Position numbers and translations under genes: made by a program
Source: an uncultured Prevotella sp.
Lineage (GTDB): Bacteria; Bacteroidota; Bacteroidia; Bacteroidales; Bacteroidaceae
Length of the DNA: 10,924 bases
Direction of reading: 5' to 3'
NCBI GenBank assembly: GCA_934230685.1
Contig: CAKQFF010000054.1
Coordinates: 1-10,924, forward strand
Shown: positions 1 through 7,352 of the stretch, piece after piece
Layout of the letters: the number at the start of each line of letters is the position of its first letter
Numbering within the stretch: the first letter of the stretch is position 1
Notes under the pieces: generated by a model
What the model saw: the letters and a program-made list of their open reading frames with translations, nothing else
Database searches by the model: none
Told to the model about the DNA's origin: nothing

Positions 1-76
1 GCAACATGCAGATGGTCTTTAAGGAAGGTCCCTATAACCGGTGTCATAGGTTCGTAATAGTTTAATTTACGGCTCA

Positions 77-98
77 AATTCCTATAGCGCATAGCGCC
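77..98. repeat. Short palindromic intergenic motif, possible relict copy of the 4469-4491 element
   Basis: The stretch begins AATTCCTA and continues into GCGC-ATA-GCGC, a small hairpin (stems 87-90 and 94-97). The same layout, AATTCCTA followed by GCGCACAGCGC, occurs at 4469-4491, with about 18 of 23 positions identical. It lies just downstream of the GyrI-like gene stop codon. It may be a degraded copy of a dispersed intergenic palindrome, but with one short match in the window chance cannot be excluded. Confidence 0.35.
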
Positions 99-108
99 AG
101 TTTGGATG

Positions 109-615
109 TTATTCCACTGGAATCCAAATCTCCGTCAGCAAGTCTTTTGGCTCAGTTGTCTCTGGGTCGTTAAGATAACGTTCAAACATCTGGCAATGTT
201 CCAACACTCCATCCGTCATCTTCATTCTTTCACCCGACTTAGGCAGCAGTTCGCCATATACCTTGGCATTCACTGCTCCCAAGTTTTCGTATGGTCCCTG
301 ATAACGATATACCAAGAATCTGCCGCCATAAATGGTGATAATGCTAACCTCATCTTCTGGTTGCATTCCTTTTACTGCTGAAGCCGCAATGCATACATCT
401 GTTCTACAGGCGTCAGCAGGAGTTGTAGCTGGGTTGTCGTGGTAGATGTTCATGTATTCGGCATCAGGACAATTATAGTCAAGATTATGCTTATGGCAAA
501 AATCTCCCAACTTGTTCCATGCTTCAATATAGTTGAGTTTCTGATAATCTCCCGTAAGACGAACTGCAATAGCTTTCACGTCGTTTCTGATTTCAATTCT
601 TTCTGTAATTTCCAT
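109..615 (-). CDS. GyrI-like small-molecule (effector) binding domain protein
   Basis: A 168-residue single-domain protein of the GyrI-like/AraC effector-binding superfamily (the fold of SbmC/GyrI, the BmrR ligand domain and the Rob C-terminus). It is probably cytosolic: there is no signal peptide or membrane segment. Family features seen are the EYMNIYHDNPATTP segment with a nearby RTDVCIAA strand, the GGRFLVYRYQGPYENL strand-helix unit, the LLPKSGERM turn, and the characteristic end with a YLNDPETTEP loop and LLTEIWIPVE. Stand-alone members bind hydrophobic or cationic small molecules, and some inhibit DNA gyrase; which applies here cannot be told. The length is typical and the frame intact. 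It is divergent from the AraC-family regulator starting at 811, suggesting a sensor-regulator relationship. The ATG start follows an A/T-rich leader with a consensus -7 box about 60 bases upstream. Confidence 0.85.
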   Translation of the reverse strand: MEITERIEIRNDVKAIAVRLTGDYQKLNYIEAWNKLGDFCHKHNLDYNCPDAEYMNIYHDNPATTPADACRTDVCIAASAVKGMQPEDEVSIITIYGGRFLVYRYQGPYENLGAVNAKVYGELLPKSGERMKMTDGVLEHCQMFERYLNDPETTEPKDLLTEIWIPVE

Positions 616-677
616 ATTATTATATTTTTAATTGTTTGTTACTATAAGTTATGGTTGAGGTTCTTTCTTTCATTTCG

Positions 678-685
678 CAAAATTA
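678..685 (-). promoter_or_regulatory. Probable Bacteroidetes -7 box for the GyrI-like gene
   Basis: Read on the minus strand this is TAATTTTG followed by C, matching the Bacteroidetes -7 consensus TAnnTTTG. It lies about 60 bases before the GyrI-like start codon. I see no good TTTG -33 element at the usual 19-21 base spacing, so the promoter is weak or depends on an activator; the AraC protein encoded next door would be the natural candidate, which is inference. Confidence 0.45.
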
Positions 686-810
686 TGGAAATTAATCGTT
701 GCTGATTTTAATATAACGGAATAAGATTGTAAATAGAATGAAATGGTTTGCAACTTTGTTGCTTTTTTTTGCGTCAAAGATACATAATGATATAAAAAGA
801 ATAAAAGCAA

Positions 811-1831
811 ATGATAAAATGCCAAATAATACAGGACGGAAAGGTTAAAGACCAAATTGTGCAAATGAACGGTTTGGTATTTAGTGACAATCATGGCATT
901 GAGCGAAGCAATTGTGTGAAGACCACAATAGTGGATGCCGCTCTCAATGAGTGGCATTACGATAAGTTTGGCATAATGCACCAACATTATCGTGGCAAGG
1001 AGAACAACTCTGGCTTTATGGTAATGCACGAAGTGCGTCCTGCAATGATGTTCACTATTGCTACACAAGGCTATGGTTCTAAGAATATATATCAATGTGG
1101 TGAACGTGCGCATGAACTTATATGGAACAAGGGTAATGCCAACATCAGTTTTATAAATGGTGAGGGTGGACAGCAAGTAAATCTCAACAAAAATCTCTCG
1201 CTCGACCTAATGAGTATTGTTATTCCGCAACCGTTTATTGAGAACCTTATAGAGCACGATTCTCAAATATTCGAGCCGCTGACAGTATTTACCCAATGTC
1301 TTGACAATACCCATATTTTTCTGCATGAGAATCGTCCCGTGGACAAGGCTGTAATAAAGGCAGCCAACGACATCGACCAAGCTCGCTTAATGGGCAACAA
1401 TGCCCATCGTTATTTGGAATCGAAAATCGTTGACAGCCTTTCGGGATTTCTCATGCCAGGCTGTCTGTCCGCAGAAAGCGGATACTACAGTCTGCTCGTT
1501 CGCGACAAGATTCATGATGCTAAGGATATCATCATCTCGCATTATCAGGATATGCCTTCATTGCATGATCTTGCCATGATGGTAGGCACCAATGAGTGTA
1601 CCTTGAAAAAAAGTTTTCAAACATGAGTTTGGCACTACTGTTTTTCAATTTCTCTTCGACCACCGCATGCGCTTGGCTGCACATTATCTGCTCGATACAT
1701 CTATGACGATAAACGACATAGGCATGAGACTCGGTTATGACTATCAAAGTCATTTCTGTACAGCCTTCAAGCGCAAGTATGGGGTCAACCCTATGGAGTT
1801 TAGATTAAGACGTGGAATAATCCAAACATAG
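811..1831 (+). pseudogene. AraC-family transcriptional regulator, frameshifted in the DNA-binding domain
   Basis: The intact frame from ATG 811 stops at 1626 (271 residues) just after the first helix-turn-helix (PSLHDLAMMVGTNECTLKK, about residues 249-267). Skipping one base in the run of seven A at 1606-1612 continues as VFKHEFGTTVFQFL and reaches a TAG at 1829-1831, giving a restored protein of about 339 residues. The restored part carries the second AraC helix-turn-helix (MTINDIGMRLGYDYQSHFCTAFKRKYG) and the classic ending YGVNPMEFR. Residues 1-230 are a sensor region I cannot assign to a ligand. Without the second motif the protein should not bind DNA normally. The downstream part is otherwise undamaged, so the change is recent, a sequencing error, or bypassed by slippage on the A tract. 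The gene ends seven bases before the convergent aminopeptidase stop codon. Confidence 0.85.
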
Positions 1832-1837
1832 TCGCTA

Positions 1838-4306
1838 TTATCTCAGCAACGTATATGCATTCTCCTTAATCTTGTTCATCAGTTTGTCGGGATAGTTGGG
1901 ATTCTCTTTTATGAATGTCTCAACTATTTGGCGTGCCTCTTTGCTGTGATGGCCAGCCAATAGCGACGACAGCCAATAGCCTGGGAAGAAGATGTCGCCA
2001 GTTTGTTGCACATCTATGAGGGCATCAAGTCCTGGACGCAGGTAACTGTTGTTGAATGGCTCGCGTGTGCGGTCGTTAAGCAAGCGGAGCAACGAGGCTG
2101 TCCAAGGCTCAATGCGACGGTTCTCTGCCTTAAGCAACGACTGGAACAACTGTTGCTGAACAGCCTGGTCGGGCGTGCATGCGCGGGATATGAAGTCAAA
2201 CTTGCGCAGCTCGTCCTCATTTGTTATTCTGGCACGTTGTGTCTGCAATATCTCTTGCCATTGTTGTGGTTTCAGTATGGCGAGTCGATAGGCAATCTGA
2301 GTGTAGTCGGTCTTCGAGAGCAGCTGGTCTGTCTGTTCCGCCCATACATTATATAATGAGTCGGTTGTGGCTTGGTCGGTCACGGTGTAGTATAGCTGTC
2401 GTATTAGACGCTGCTTCACCGATGCAGCCTTTTGCGAGCGATATTCCTGCCACATCAGTCTTTCCTGCTCATGTCGCTCGTCATCGTTCATATTGGTAAT
2501 GGCTCCACCCCAATATGTCACAAGTTGTGATGCAATCAGGGCGTTCTTCTCAGCCGCAAGCCACGATTGCATTGTTGTGGCAAAGGTCTTTGCCCCTATG
2601 CCGTGGGCGAGATAGTTCTCGTTGAGGTTCATGGCAAGTGCAAAACGCTTCAAGTCGTCCGTAGGTGGATGTGGAGGATTGTAGCAGTTGATAAGGAACA
2701 GACCATAGCCCGAGCCGTCGGCATTGGGAATGATGAAGTCGGGACGTTTGGGCAAGACAATTGTCTTTGTCTCGTCCTGCAAGTTCACGGGTATGGTGGT
2801 TGTGGTGAGATGATAATCCTCGGTGCAGGCATTTTTCACCTTATTTATATATATAGCATCCACCGTGAACGACTGTTGCCATTTCAATCCGCGGTTGTAA
2901 GGGTCGCTTTGCTTCACGATAAGCTGTCCGTCGTTCCATTCTGTAGTTATTGTCGGCATACCTTTCTGCTTTACCCATGCCTCACTAAACTCCTTCAAGT
3001 GGGCTTCGGGAGCATGACGGTCGAGAATGTTTATAAGCTCGTCCCATGTGGCATTGGCGTAGGCAAATTTCTGTAGATACTCCTGAAGTCCCTTGCGGAA
3101 ACGTTCAGCTCCCATTTGTTCCTCAAGTTTGCACATCATCACAGGCGACTTCTGATAGATGATATTGCCATAGAGCAGTCCGGCTGAGTTGAGGTTGTCG
3201 AGCTGTTGCTGTATAGGGTGAGTGCCAGGAGTGCGGTCGGTAGTCAAGGCGCGGGTCTGATACATGCGCAGGAAATTGAGGTTGTGGTTTACGTCGGGAT
3301 ACAGTTCCTTGGCTATCTTCGACGCAAGGAAGTTGGCAAACACTTCCTTTGTCCACACATCATTGAACCATCGCATCGTAACATCATCGCCAAACCAGCA
3401 ATGTGCTGTCTCGTGAGCCACCAGTTCCACACGTGTTTGCAGTTCTTCGGGCGTGGGATGCTCGCCAAGGAAAATCTCATGGTCGGTGAATTGTATTGCT
3501 CCCGGATGCTCCATGCCTCCAAACTGATAGCCAGGCAACACCACGAATCCGAATGAAGAGAACGGATATTTGATGCCGGTGTATTCCTCAAACCAACGTA
3601 TAGAGTGGTCGGCAATGTCGAATACGGTGTCGAGTTGTGCCACCTTCTTTGGGTCGGTCTCACGGTAGAGTGCTGTCAAGGTTCTGCCATTGCGCACGGC
3701 TGTCTGCTTTTGGTATTTGCCGGCTACAAACGAGAATAGATAAGTGGGGATGCGCTCGGTGGATACTGAAGACATTGACTCCCATCCATCAGGCACATTA
3801 AGCTTCACGCTGAAAAGGGCTTTAAGGTCGGGTTGGTCGAAACATGGAAACACAGAGCGGGCGTGGTCGGGCACGAAGAGCGTGTACATATAGTCAGCGT
3901 TGCGGTTGAGCGACTTGTCTCCACTAATGAAACTTAGTGTTATTGAGTTTTTGCCACGTCGCAAGGCCTTGCGTGGGATAATGATGTGTTCGTTGTGCCA
4001 TGCCAGGGTTATGGGTTTGCCGTTGACGATGGCATTGCCATCGAATTGCGATGCAGAGCCTTGGAAGTCAAGTTGCAAATCGTCTTTGCCTTTTTTATAA
4101 ACAAATGTGATGGTTGACTTGCCCTTTACGGGCATTGTCTTTAGCGCGGGAATGTCGAAAGACAAGTCGTAGGCTATATCGCTTACAACTGATGTTCTCG
4201 AAATCGCAAGTTCATGGCTCACACCATTAGTCACTTCTACTGCCATCGTTGTCTGCGACGAAAGACAGAGTGCGGCTGCTATGAGCAGAGAGGGAATTGG
4301 GTTCAT
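1838..4306 (-). CDS. Secreted M1-family zinc aminopeptidase
   Basis: An 822-residue metallopeptidase predicted to remove N-terminal residues from peptides in the periplasm. Residues 1-22 form a signal peptide (hydrophobic LLIAAALCL, then TTMA). The M1 N-terminal beta domain follows, with the conserved PCFDQPD at 154-160. The exopeptidase loop is GGMEHPG at 263-269, where most family members have GAMEN. The zinc site is HETAH at 298-302 with the third ligand Glu321 exactly 18 residues later (TMRWFNDVWTKE). Tyr384 in IIYQKSP is the expected transition-state tyrosine. The C-terminal 400 residues are mostly helical, as in the family. All catalytic residues are present, so activity is likely. It is the last gene on this strand, separated from umuC by a repeat-filled spacer with no recognisable promoter, so it may depend on read-through from the umuDC operon. 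Confidence 0.93.
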   Translation of the reverse strand: MNPIPSLLIAAALCLSSQTTMAVEVTNGVSHELAISRTSVVSDIAYDLSFDIPALKTMPVKGKSTITFVYKKGKDDLQLDFQGSASQFDGNAIVNGKPITLAWHNEHIIIPRKALRRGKNSITLSFISGDKSLNRNADYMYTLFVPDHARSVFPCFDQPDLKALFSVKLNVPDGWESMSSVSTERIPTYLFSFVAGKYQKQTAVRNGRTLTALYRETDPKKVAQLDTVFDIADHSIRWFEEYTGIKYPFSSFGFVVLPGYQFGGMEHPGAIQFTDHEIFLGEHPTPEELQTRVELVAHETAHCWFGDDVTMRWFNDVWTKEVFANFLASKIAKELYPDVNHNLNFLRMYQTRALTTDRTPGTHPIQQQLDNLNSAGLLYGNIIYQKSPVMMCKLEEQMGAERFRKGLQEYLQKFAYANATWDELINILDRHAPEAHLKEFSEAWVKQKGMPTITTEWNDGQLIVKQSDPYNRGLKWQQSFTVDAIYINKVKNACTEDYHLTTTTIPVNLQDETKTIVLPKRPDFIIPNADGSGYGLFLINCYNPPHPPTDDLKRFALAMNLNENYLAHGIGAKTFATTMQSWLAAEKNALIASQLVTYWGGAITNMNDDERHEQERLMWQEYRSQKAASVKQRLIRQLYYTVTDQATTDSLYNVWAEQTDQLLSKTDYTQIAYRLAILKPQQWQEILQTQRARITNEDELRKFDFISRACTPDQAVQQQLFQSLLKAENRRIEPWTASLLRLLNDRTREPFNNSYLRPGLDALIDVQQTGDIFFPGYWLSSLLAGHHSKEARQIVETFIKENPNYPDKLMNKIKENAYTLLR

Positions 4307-4307
4307 A

Positions 4308-4335
4308 ATTTTGAATTTTGAGTTTTGAGTTTTGA
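4308..4335. repeat. Heptad tandem repeat (RTTTTGA)x4 before the aminopeptidase start
   Basis: Four consecutive seven-base units (ATTTTGA, ATTTTGA, GTTTTGA, GTTTTGA) start two bases upstream of the aminopeptidase start codon. Three further units occur at 4367-4387 and one at 4426-4432. The same unit appears in inverted orientation (TCAAAAC twice) at 4495-4508. On the coding strand the leader of the aminopeptidase mRNA is therefore a C/A-rich repeat, where slippage could change the spacing to the start codon. Confidence 0.8.
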
Positions 4336-4424
4336 ATTGTCGCCTTTGGCGATTTTGAATTATTCAATTTTGAGTTTTGAGTTTTGAATTATGAATTGTC
4401 GCCTTTGGCGATTTTGAATTATTC
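4334..4424. repeat. Direct repeat pair of 32 bp, each with a GC-rich hairpin
   Basis: Bases 4334-4365 and 4393-4424 are identical over 32 bp, with a period of 59 bp. Each copy carries the perfect palindrome TCGCC-TTT-GGCGA (4340-4352 and 4399-4411), the only GC-rich parts of an otherwise very A/T-rich spacer. Between and around the copies lie the heptad units. The arrangement resembles duplicated intergenic palindromic elements rather than operators. There is no spacer or repeat regularity of a CRISPR type. Confidence 0.85.
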
Positions 4425-4510
4425 GATTTTGAATTTCAGAATTAGGAATTCTCAACTCATAATTGAACAATTCCTAATGCGCACAGCGCATAATTCAAAA
4501 CTCAAAACTC
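4372..4510. repeat. 22-bp perfect inverted repeat enclosing further palindromes (MITE-like)
   Basis: Bases 4372-4393 (GAGTTTTGAG...AATTATG) are exactly the reverse complement of 4489-4510. Inside lies a second perfect inverted pair, ATTAGGAATT at 4441-4450 against AATTCCTAAT at 4469-4478, and the hairpin ATGCGC-ACA-GCGCAT at 4477-4491. The right arm runs into the umuC stop codon (4509-4511). There is no coding capacity. The nested symmetry suggests a non-autonomous miniature element or an intergenic palindrome family; the transcript could fold into a long structure between umuC and the aminopeptidase gene. Confidence 0.75.
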
Positions 4511-5807
4511 ATTTCAGTTTTATTATATCCGTCCACCTCGTTGTTGGGCAAGAGCTTTTGTGCTCATGTCTTATAGCGTCGGCAAAATTTTTACCTTTAG
4601 GATATTGTTGCGACGAGAGGATGACGGTTTCTGTGCCGTCTACCTTATTTATTTTGTCAACAGCATTGTCGAGCTGTTTCATTTGTTTGTGGCTGTCGGC
4701 ATCGAAGGTGAAGAGGTCGGTTTGTATTGCCGTGTCAGGCACAACACCCATCAGTACTACTCCGGCTCGCTTGTAGCAGATGCCTTCACGATAGATACGC
4801 CTTAGGCAGGATGTGGCTGTCTTTACAATATTTATGGTTGAGGCTGACGGGGTAGGGATGGTGATTTCTGTCATATTGGAGTATTGTGCAAGCTCAGGAC
4901 AGAAACGGTTGGAGTCGATAAACACGCCCACGATATTGGCAACCGACTGTTGCTTGCGCAGCTTCTCGGCACATCGTGCAGCGAAGTTTGCAACATGAGT
5001 GCGCAGAGTGTCGAAGTCGGTCACCATGCCATCGAAGCTACGGCTTGTGCATATACTCTTTTTCTTTACTGGCATGTCGTCGGGAATGCAGTCGGTGCCG
5101 TTGAGCTCTGCCCATGTTCGCTCTATGACAATAGTCTTGAATGTGGAACTAATCCATGAGCGTGAGTGGCTGATGAAGTCGTAAGCCGTGGCAATGCCCA
5201 TGCTGTTGAGGCGCGCAGCATAGCGGCGTCCTATTCCCCACACCTCGTCAATTGGATAGAGTTTTGAAGCCTTTATGCGTCGCTCATCGGTGTCAATGAT
5301 GCAGCAATGGTTGTAGCCGGAATATTTCTTAGCGAAGTGTGATGCTATTTTTGCCAGAGTCTTGGTGGGTGCTATGCCTATGCTTATCGGCATACCTACC
5401 GATTGCAGCACACGGTCGTGAAGACTCTCGCCCCATTCCCTGAGCTGTTTGGAAGAGAATCCCTCGAGAATGACAAAAGCCTCGTCGATGGAATAGCGGA
5501 AACATACGGGAGACATGTCGCGGATAATAGTCATTACGCGACCTGTGATTTCGCCGTAAAGCTCATAGTTGGATGAGAATGCCGCTATGCCGGCATTAGG
5601 AAACTGCTGCTTGAGCTGGAAGAAAGGTGTGCCTGCTTTTATGCCCAACTGTTTTGCCTCCTTGCTGCGAGCCACCACGCAACCATCGTTGTTGGAGAGC
5701 ACGACAACAGGTTTTCCGTTCAGGTCGGGACGGAAAACACGCTCGCAACTCACATAGCAGTTGTCGCAATCGCATATAGCATACCATTTCATCTGCTTGT
5801 CATTCAT
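4509..5807 (-). CDS. umuC: UmuC-like Y-family DNA polymerase (translesion synthesis)
   Basis: The catalytic subunit of an error-prone polymerase V type enzyme, which copies past DNA lesions. With the start at 5807 it has 432 residues, close to E. coli UmuC (422). Motifs seen are ICDCDNCYVSCERVF (first metal-binding Asp13, steric-gate Tyr18), NNDGCVVARSKEAK at 39-52, and SIDEAF at 106-111 with the catalytic Asp108 and Glu109. A helix-hairpin-helix segment lies at GIGRRYAARL (191-200). QTDLF at 362-366 matches the sliding-clamp binding motif, and the C-terminal DUF4113 region ends TTRWTDIIKLK. I chose MNDKQMKWYA because it starts eight bases after the umuD stop and matches where family proteins begin; earlier ATGs at 5858 and 5828 would overlap umuD. 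Its stop codon lies in the arm of the 22-bp inverted repeat. Confidence 0.95.
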   Translation of the reverse strand: MNDKQMKWYAICDCDNCYVSCERVFRPDLNGKPVVVLSNNDGCVVARSKEAKQLGIKAGTPFFQLKQQFPNAGIAAFSSNYELYGEITGRVMTIIRDMSPVCFRYSIDEAFVILEGFSSKQLREWGESLHDRVLQSVGMPISIGIAPTKTLAKIASHFAKKYSGYNHCCIIDTDERRIKASKLYPIDEVWGIGRRYAARLNSMGIATAYDFISHSRSWISSTFKTIVIERTWAELNGTDCIPDDMPVKKKSICTSRSFDGMVTDFDTLRTHVANFAARCAEKLRKQQSVANIVGVFIDSNRFCPELAQYSNMTEITIPTPSASTINIVKTATSCLRRIYREGICYKRAGVVLMGVVPDTAIQTDLFTFDADSHKQMKQLDNAVDKINKVDGTETVILSSQQYPKGKNFADAIRHEHKSSCPTTRWTDIIKLK

Positions 5808-5815
5808 AGTGTTTG

Positions 5816-6259
5816 TTATCTTCTCCATTGTTTGATGGTCCATACCACGACTCCCCACACCCGGAAGTTGTCGTCGGCATCGATGTGAATGGGCGAATAG
5901 TTGGGATTGGCAGGTCGCAACTCTATATATCCCTCGTTCTTATGCTTTAGGTCGAGATACTTGATGGTGAACTCGCCATTTACAAAAGCCACGATAATGT
6001 CGCCGTCGATAGGCTGCAGCGAACGGTCGATTACGGCAATGTCGCCATCGCATATCCCTGCCTCTATCATCGAGTCGCCCGACACACGTCCATAGAATGT
6101 GGCTTCGGGATTCTTTATCATGTCGCGGTTGAAGTCGAGACTGTCGTGCAGATAGTCCTCGGCAGGACTTGGAAATCCAGCTTTTATGGTAGGTGCAAGG
6201 GCGAGGGCAAGTTGGCTTGCAAAGTCGCCTTTAAGAAGTTTCAGTTTGTCCATGTTCAT
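5816..6259 (-). CDS. umuD: UmuD-like S24 self-cleaving peptidase
   Basis: A 147-residue LexA/UmuD-type protein that, on contact with the RecA filament, cuts off its own N-terminus and then partners UmuC. The cleavage site is visible at Ala27-Gly28 within KAGFPSPAED, exactly as in UmuD. The catalytic dyad is Ser63 (SGDSM) and Lys100 (FTIKYL), with the same 37-residue spacing as Ser60/Lys97 in E. coli. There is no DNA-binding domain, so it is not LexA. The ATG overlaps the DUF3810 stop codon in an ATGA arrangement (6256-6259), which implies translational coupling. A second ATG two codons later (6251-6253) is possible but breaks that overlap. umuC follows after eight bases. Confidence 0.95.
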   Translation of the reverse strand: MNMDKLKLLKGDFASQLALALAPTIKAGFPSPAEDYLHDSLDFNRDMIKNPEATFYGRVSGDSMIEAGICDGDIAVIDRSLQPIDGDIIVAFVNGEFTIKYLDLKHKNEGYIELRPANPNYSPIHIDADDNFRVWGVVVWTIKQWRR

Positions 6260-7332
6260 CCTTCGCTTACTTCTTTGTTATGTTTTTCCCATGCCATGAC
6301 AATTCCTATCACTCCCGAATAGCTCTTCATTCCACCCTCCACCTTGTTGCCTTTAAGATAGATGTTGTAGAAGAAGTTCTGCGTCTTGTCGATTATCTGA
6401 TTGTGTAGCGACAGCCAGTATTCTCTGTCCGACTTGGCGAGACTGATTACCCTTGGGTCAATTCGCTTTATGTAGGCTTTGTATTCCTTCTCGCCAAGCA
6501 GTTCGTAGGCATTGCCCAGCACGTGTGGCAGAATGTGATAGTAGCCACTGAAGCGCACAGCCTTGTCGGTGGACGATGTGCATACTATATAGCTATAGAA
6601 ATTGGCCTCGCCCTCGTTGGCAATGCCGAGTTGGTGGGCATATTCATGAGCATAGATGGCAGGGTATTGATGCGGGCGTATATAGGCATTGAGCGTGAAC
6701 TCGCAGAAGAATGGTGCCATGCTGCCTGTCACGCCAGCCATACTGCTGAGTCGTGAGAATAGCATCGTCTTGGCATGTGCATGAGTGTTGAGTGGCAGAT
6801 TGATGCTCATTCCTTTCATACTACTGTAGCCATGCAATGTGCTTTGCCAAGAGCGTTGTGTTATGTCTGTTGGTGTAGTCTTGGCATAAGTGGCGTTGAG
6901 GCTGTCGGCATACTCGTTGGCAAAGTGCAGGAAATCTTCAGCTGAAACCTCCACGCGGTTTATGCCTATACGCCGATATATGTTCGACTGGGAATAGTTG
7001 AGTCCCCAGGCGGCATAAAACCACACATACACCCACATCAGATATTCGGCAACCCGGCAGAATGTCTTCTTCTTTCCCCGTTTTTTGTAGCCGATGCTGT
7101 AGATGGGGTAAACCACAACCCATAGAATGCTCATAGTTATGAACACATCGCCCAAGGCAAATGGCATTAGGCATGAAACCGACGACAGGCACTTGCCTAT
7201 CGCGGGGTAGATGCTGAATGTATAGACATCGCCCAACCCAGGTGCAACCTTGAATGTTGTGACGATGGCAAGCAGCACAAATAGCACTATATGGCGCAAG
7301 TGTGGCTTGAATGTTGTATTTGATATATTCAT
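6256..7332 (-). CDS. DUF3810 family membrane protein with HExxH zinc-protease motif
   Basis: A 358-residue protein of the DUF3810 family, common in Bacteroidetes and without an established function. It has three hydrophobic stretches in the first third (about residues 13-30, 45-80 and 95-112). A large soluble region follows, with AHEYAHQLGIANEGEANF at 228-245: HEYAH (229-233) would bind zinc, and Glu240 or Glu242 is a likely third ligand. This points to a membrane-anchored metalloprotease, but activity is inferred from the motif only. The length is normal and the frame intact. It is the first gene of the operon with umuD and umuC and has a consensus promoter directly upstream. Confidence 0.88.
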   Translation of the reverse strand: MNISNTTFKPHLRHIVLFVLLAIVTTFKVAPGLGDVYTFSIYPAIGKCLSSVSCLMPFALGDVFITMSILWVVVYPIYSIGYKKRGKKKTFCRVAEYLMWVYVWFYAAWGLNYSQSNIYRRIGINRVEVSAEDFLHFANEYADSLNATYAKTTPTDITQRSWQSTLHGYSSMKGMSINLPLNTHAHAKTMLFSRLSSMAGVTGSMAPFFCEFTLNAYIRPHQYPAIYAHEYAHQLGIANEGEANFYSYIVCTSSTDKAVRFSGYYHILPHVLGNAYELLGEKEYKAYIKRIDPRVISLAKSDREYWLSLHNQIIDKTQNFFYNIYLKGNKVEGGMKSYSGVIGIVMAWEKHNKEVSEG

Positions 7333-7352
7333 TCTTTCTTTGCTTTAGAATG

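Noticed and set aside
1..92. Open frames at the left edge: minus strand from ATG at 90-92, and plus strand ending in TAA at 63-65
   Set aside because: Both are open over only 20-30 codons and run off the window; neither gives a recognisable protein, and the start of the first overlaps the 77-98 palindrome. There is not enough sequence to choose.
2567..3076. Long plus-strand open frame inside the aminopeptidase gene, and similar ones in umuC
   Set aside because: These are antisense shadows of well-supported genes, with protein sequences lacking any domain character.
4308..4435. Repeats as a possible CRISPR array
   Set aside because: There are only two longer copies, the intervening sequence is itself repetitive, and no cas genes are present.
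5808..5858. Upstream ATG starts (5858, 5828) for umuC
   Set aside because: They add residues absent from UmuC relatives and overlap the end of umuD; ATG 5807 gives normal spacing and length.
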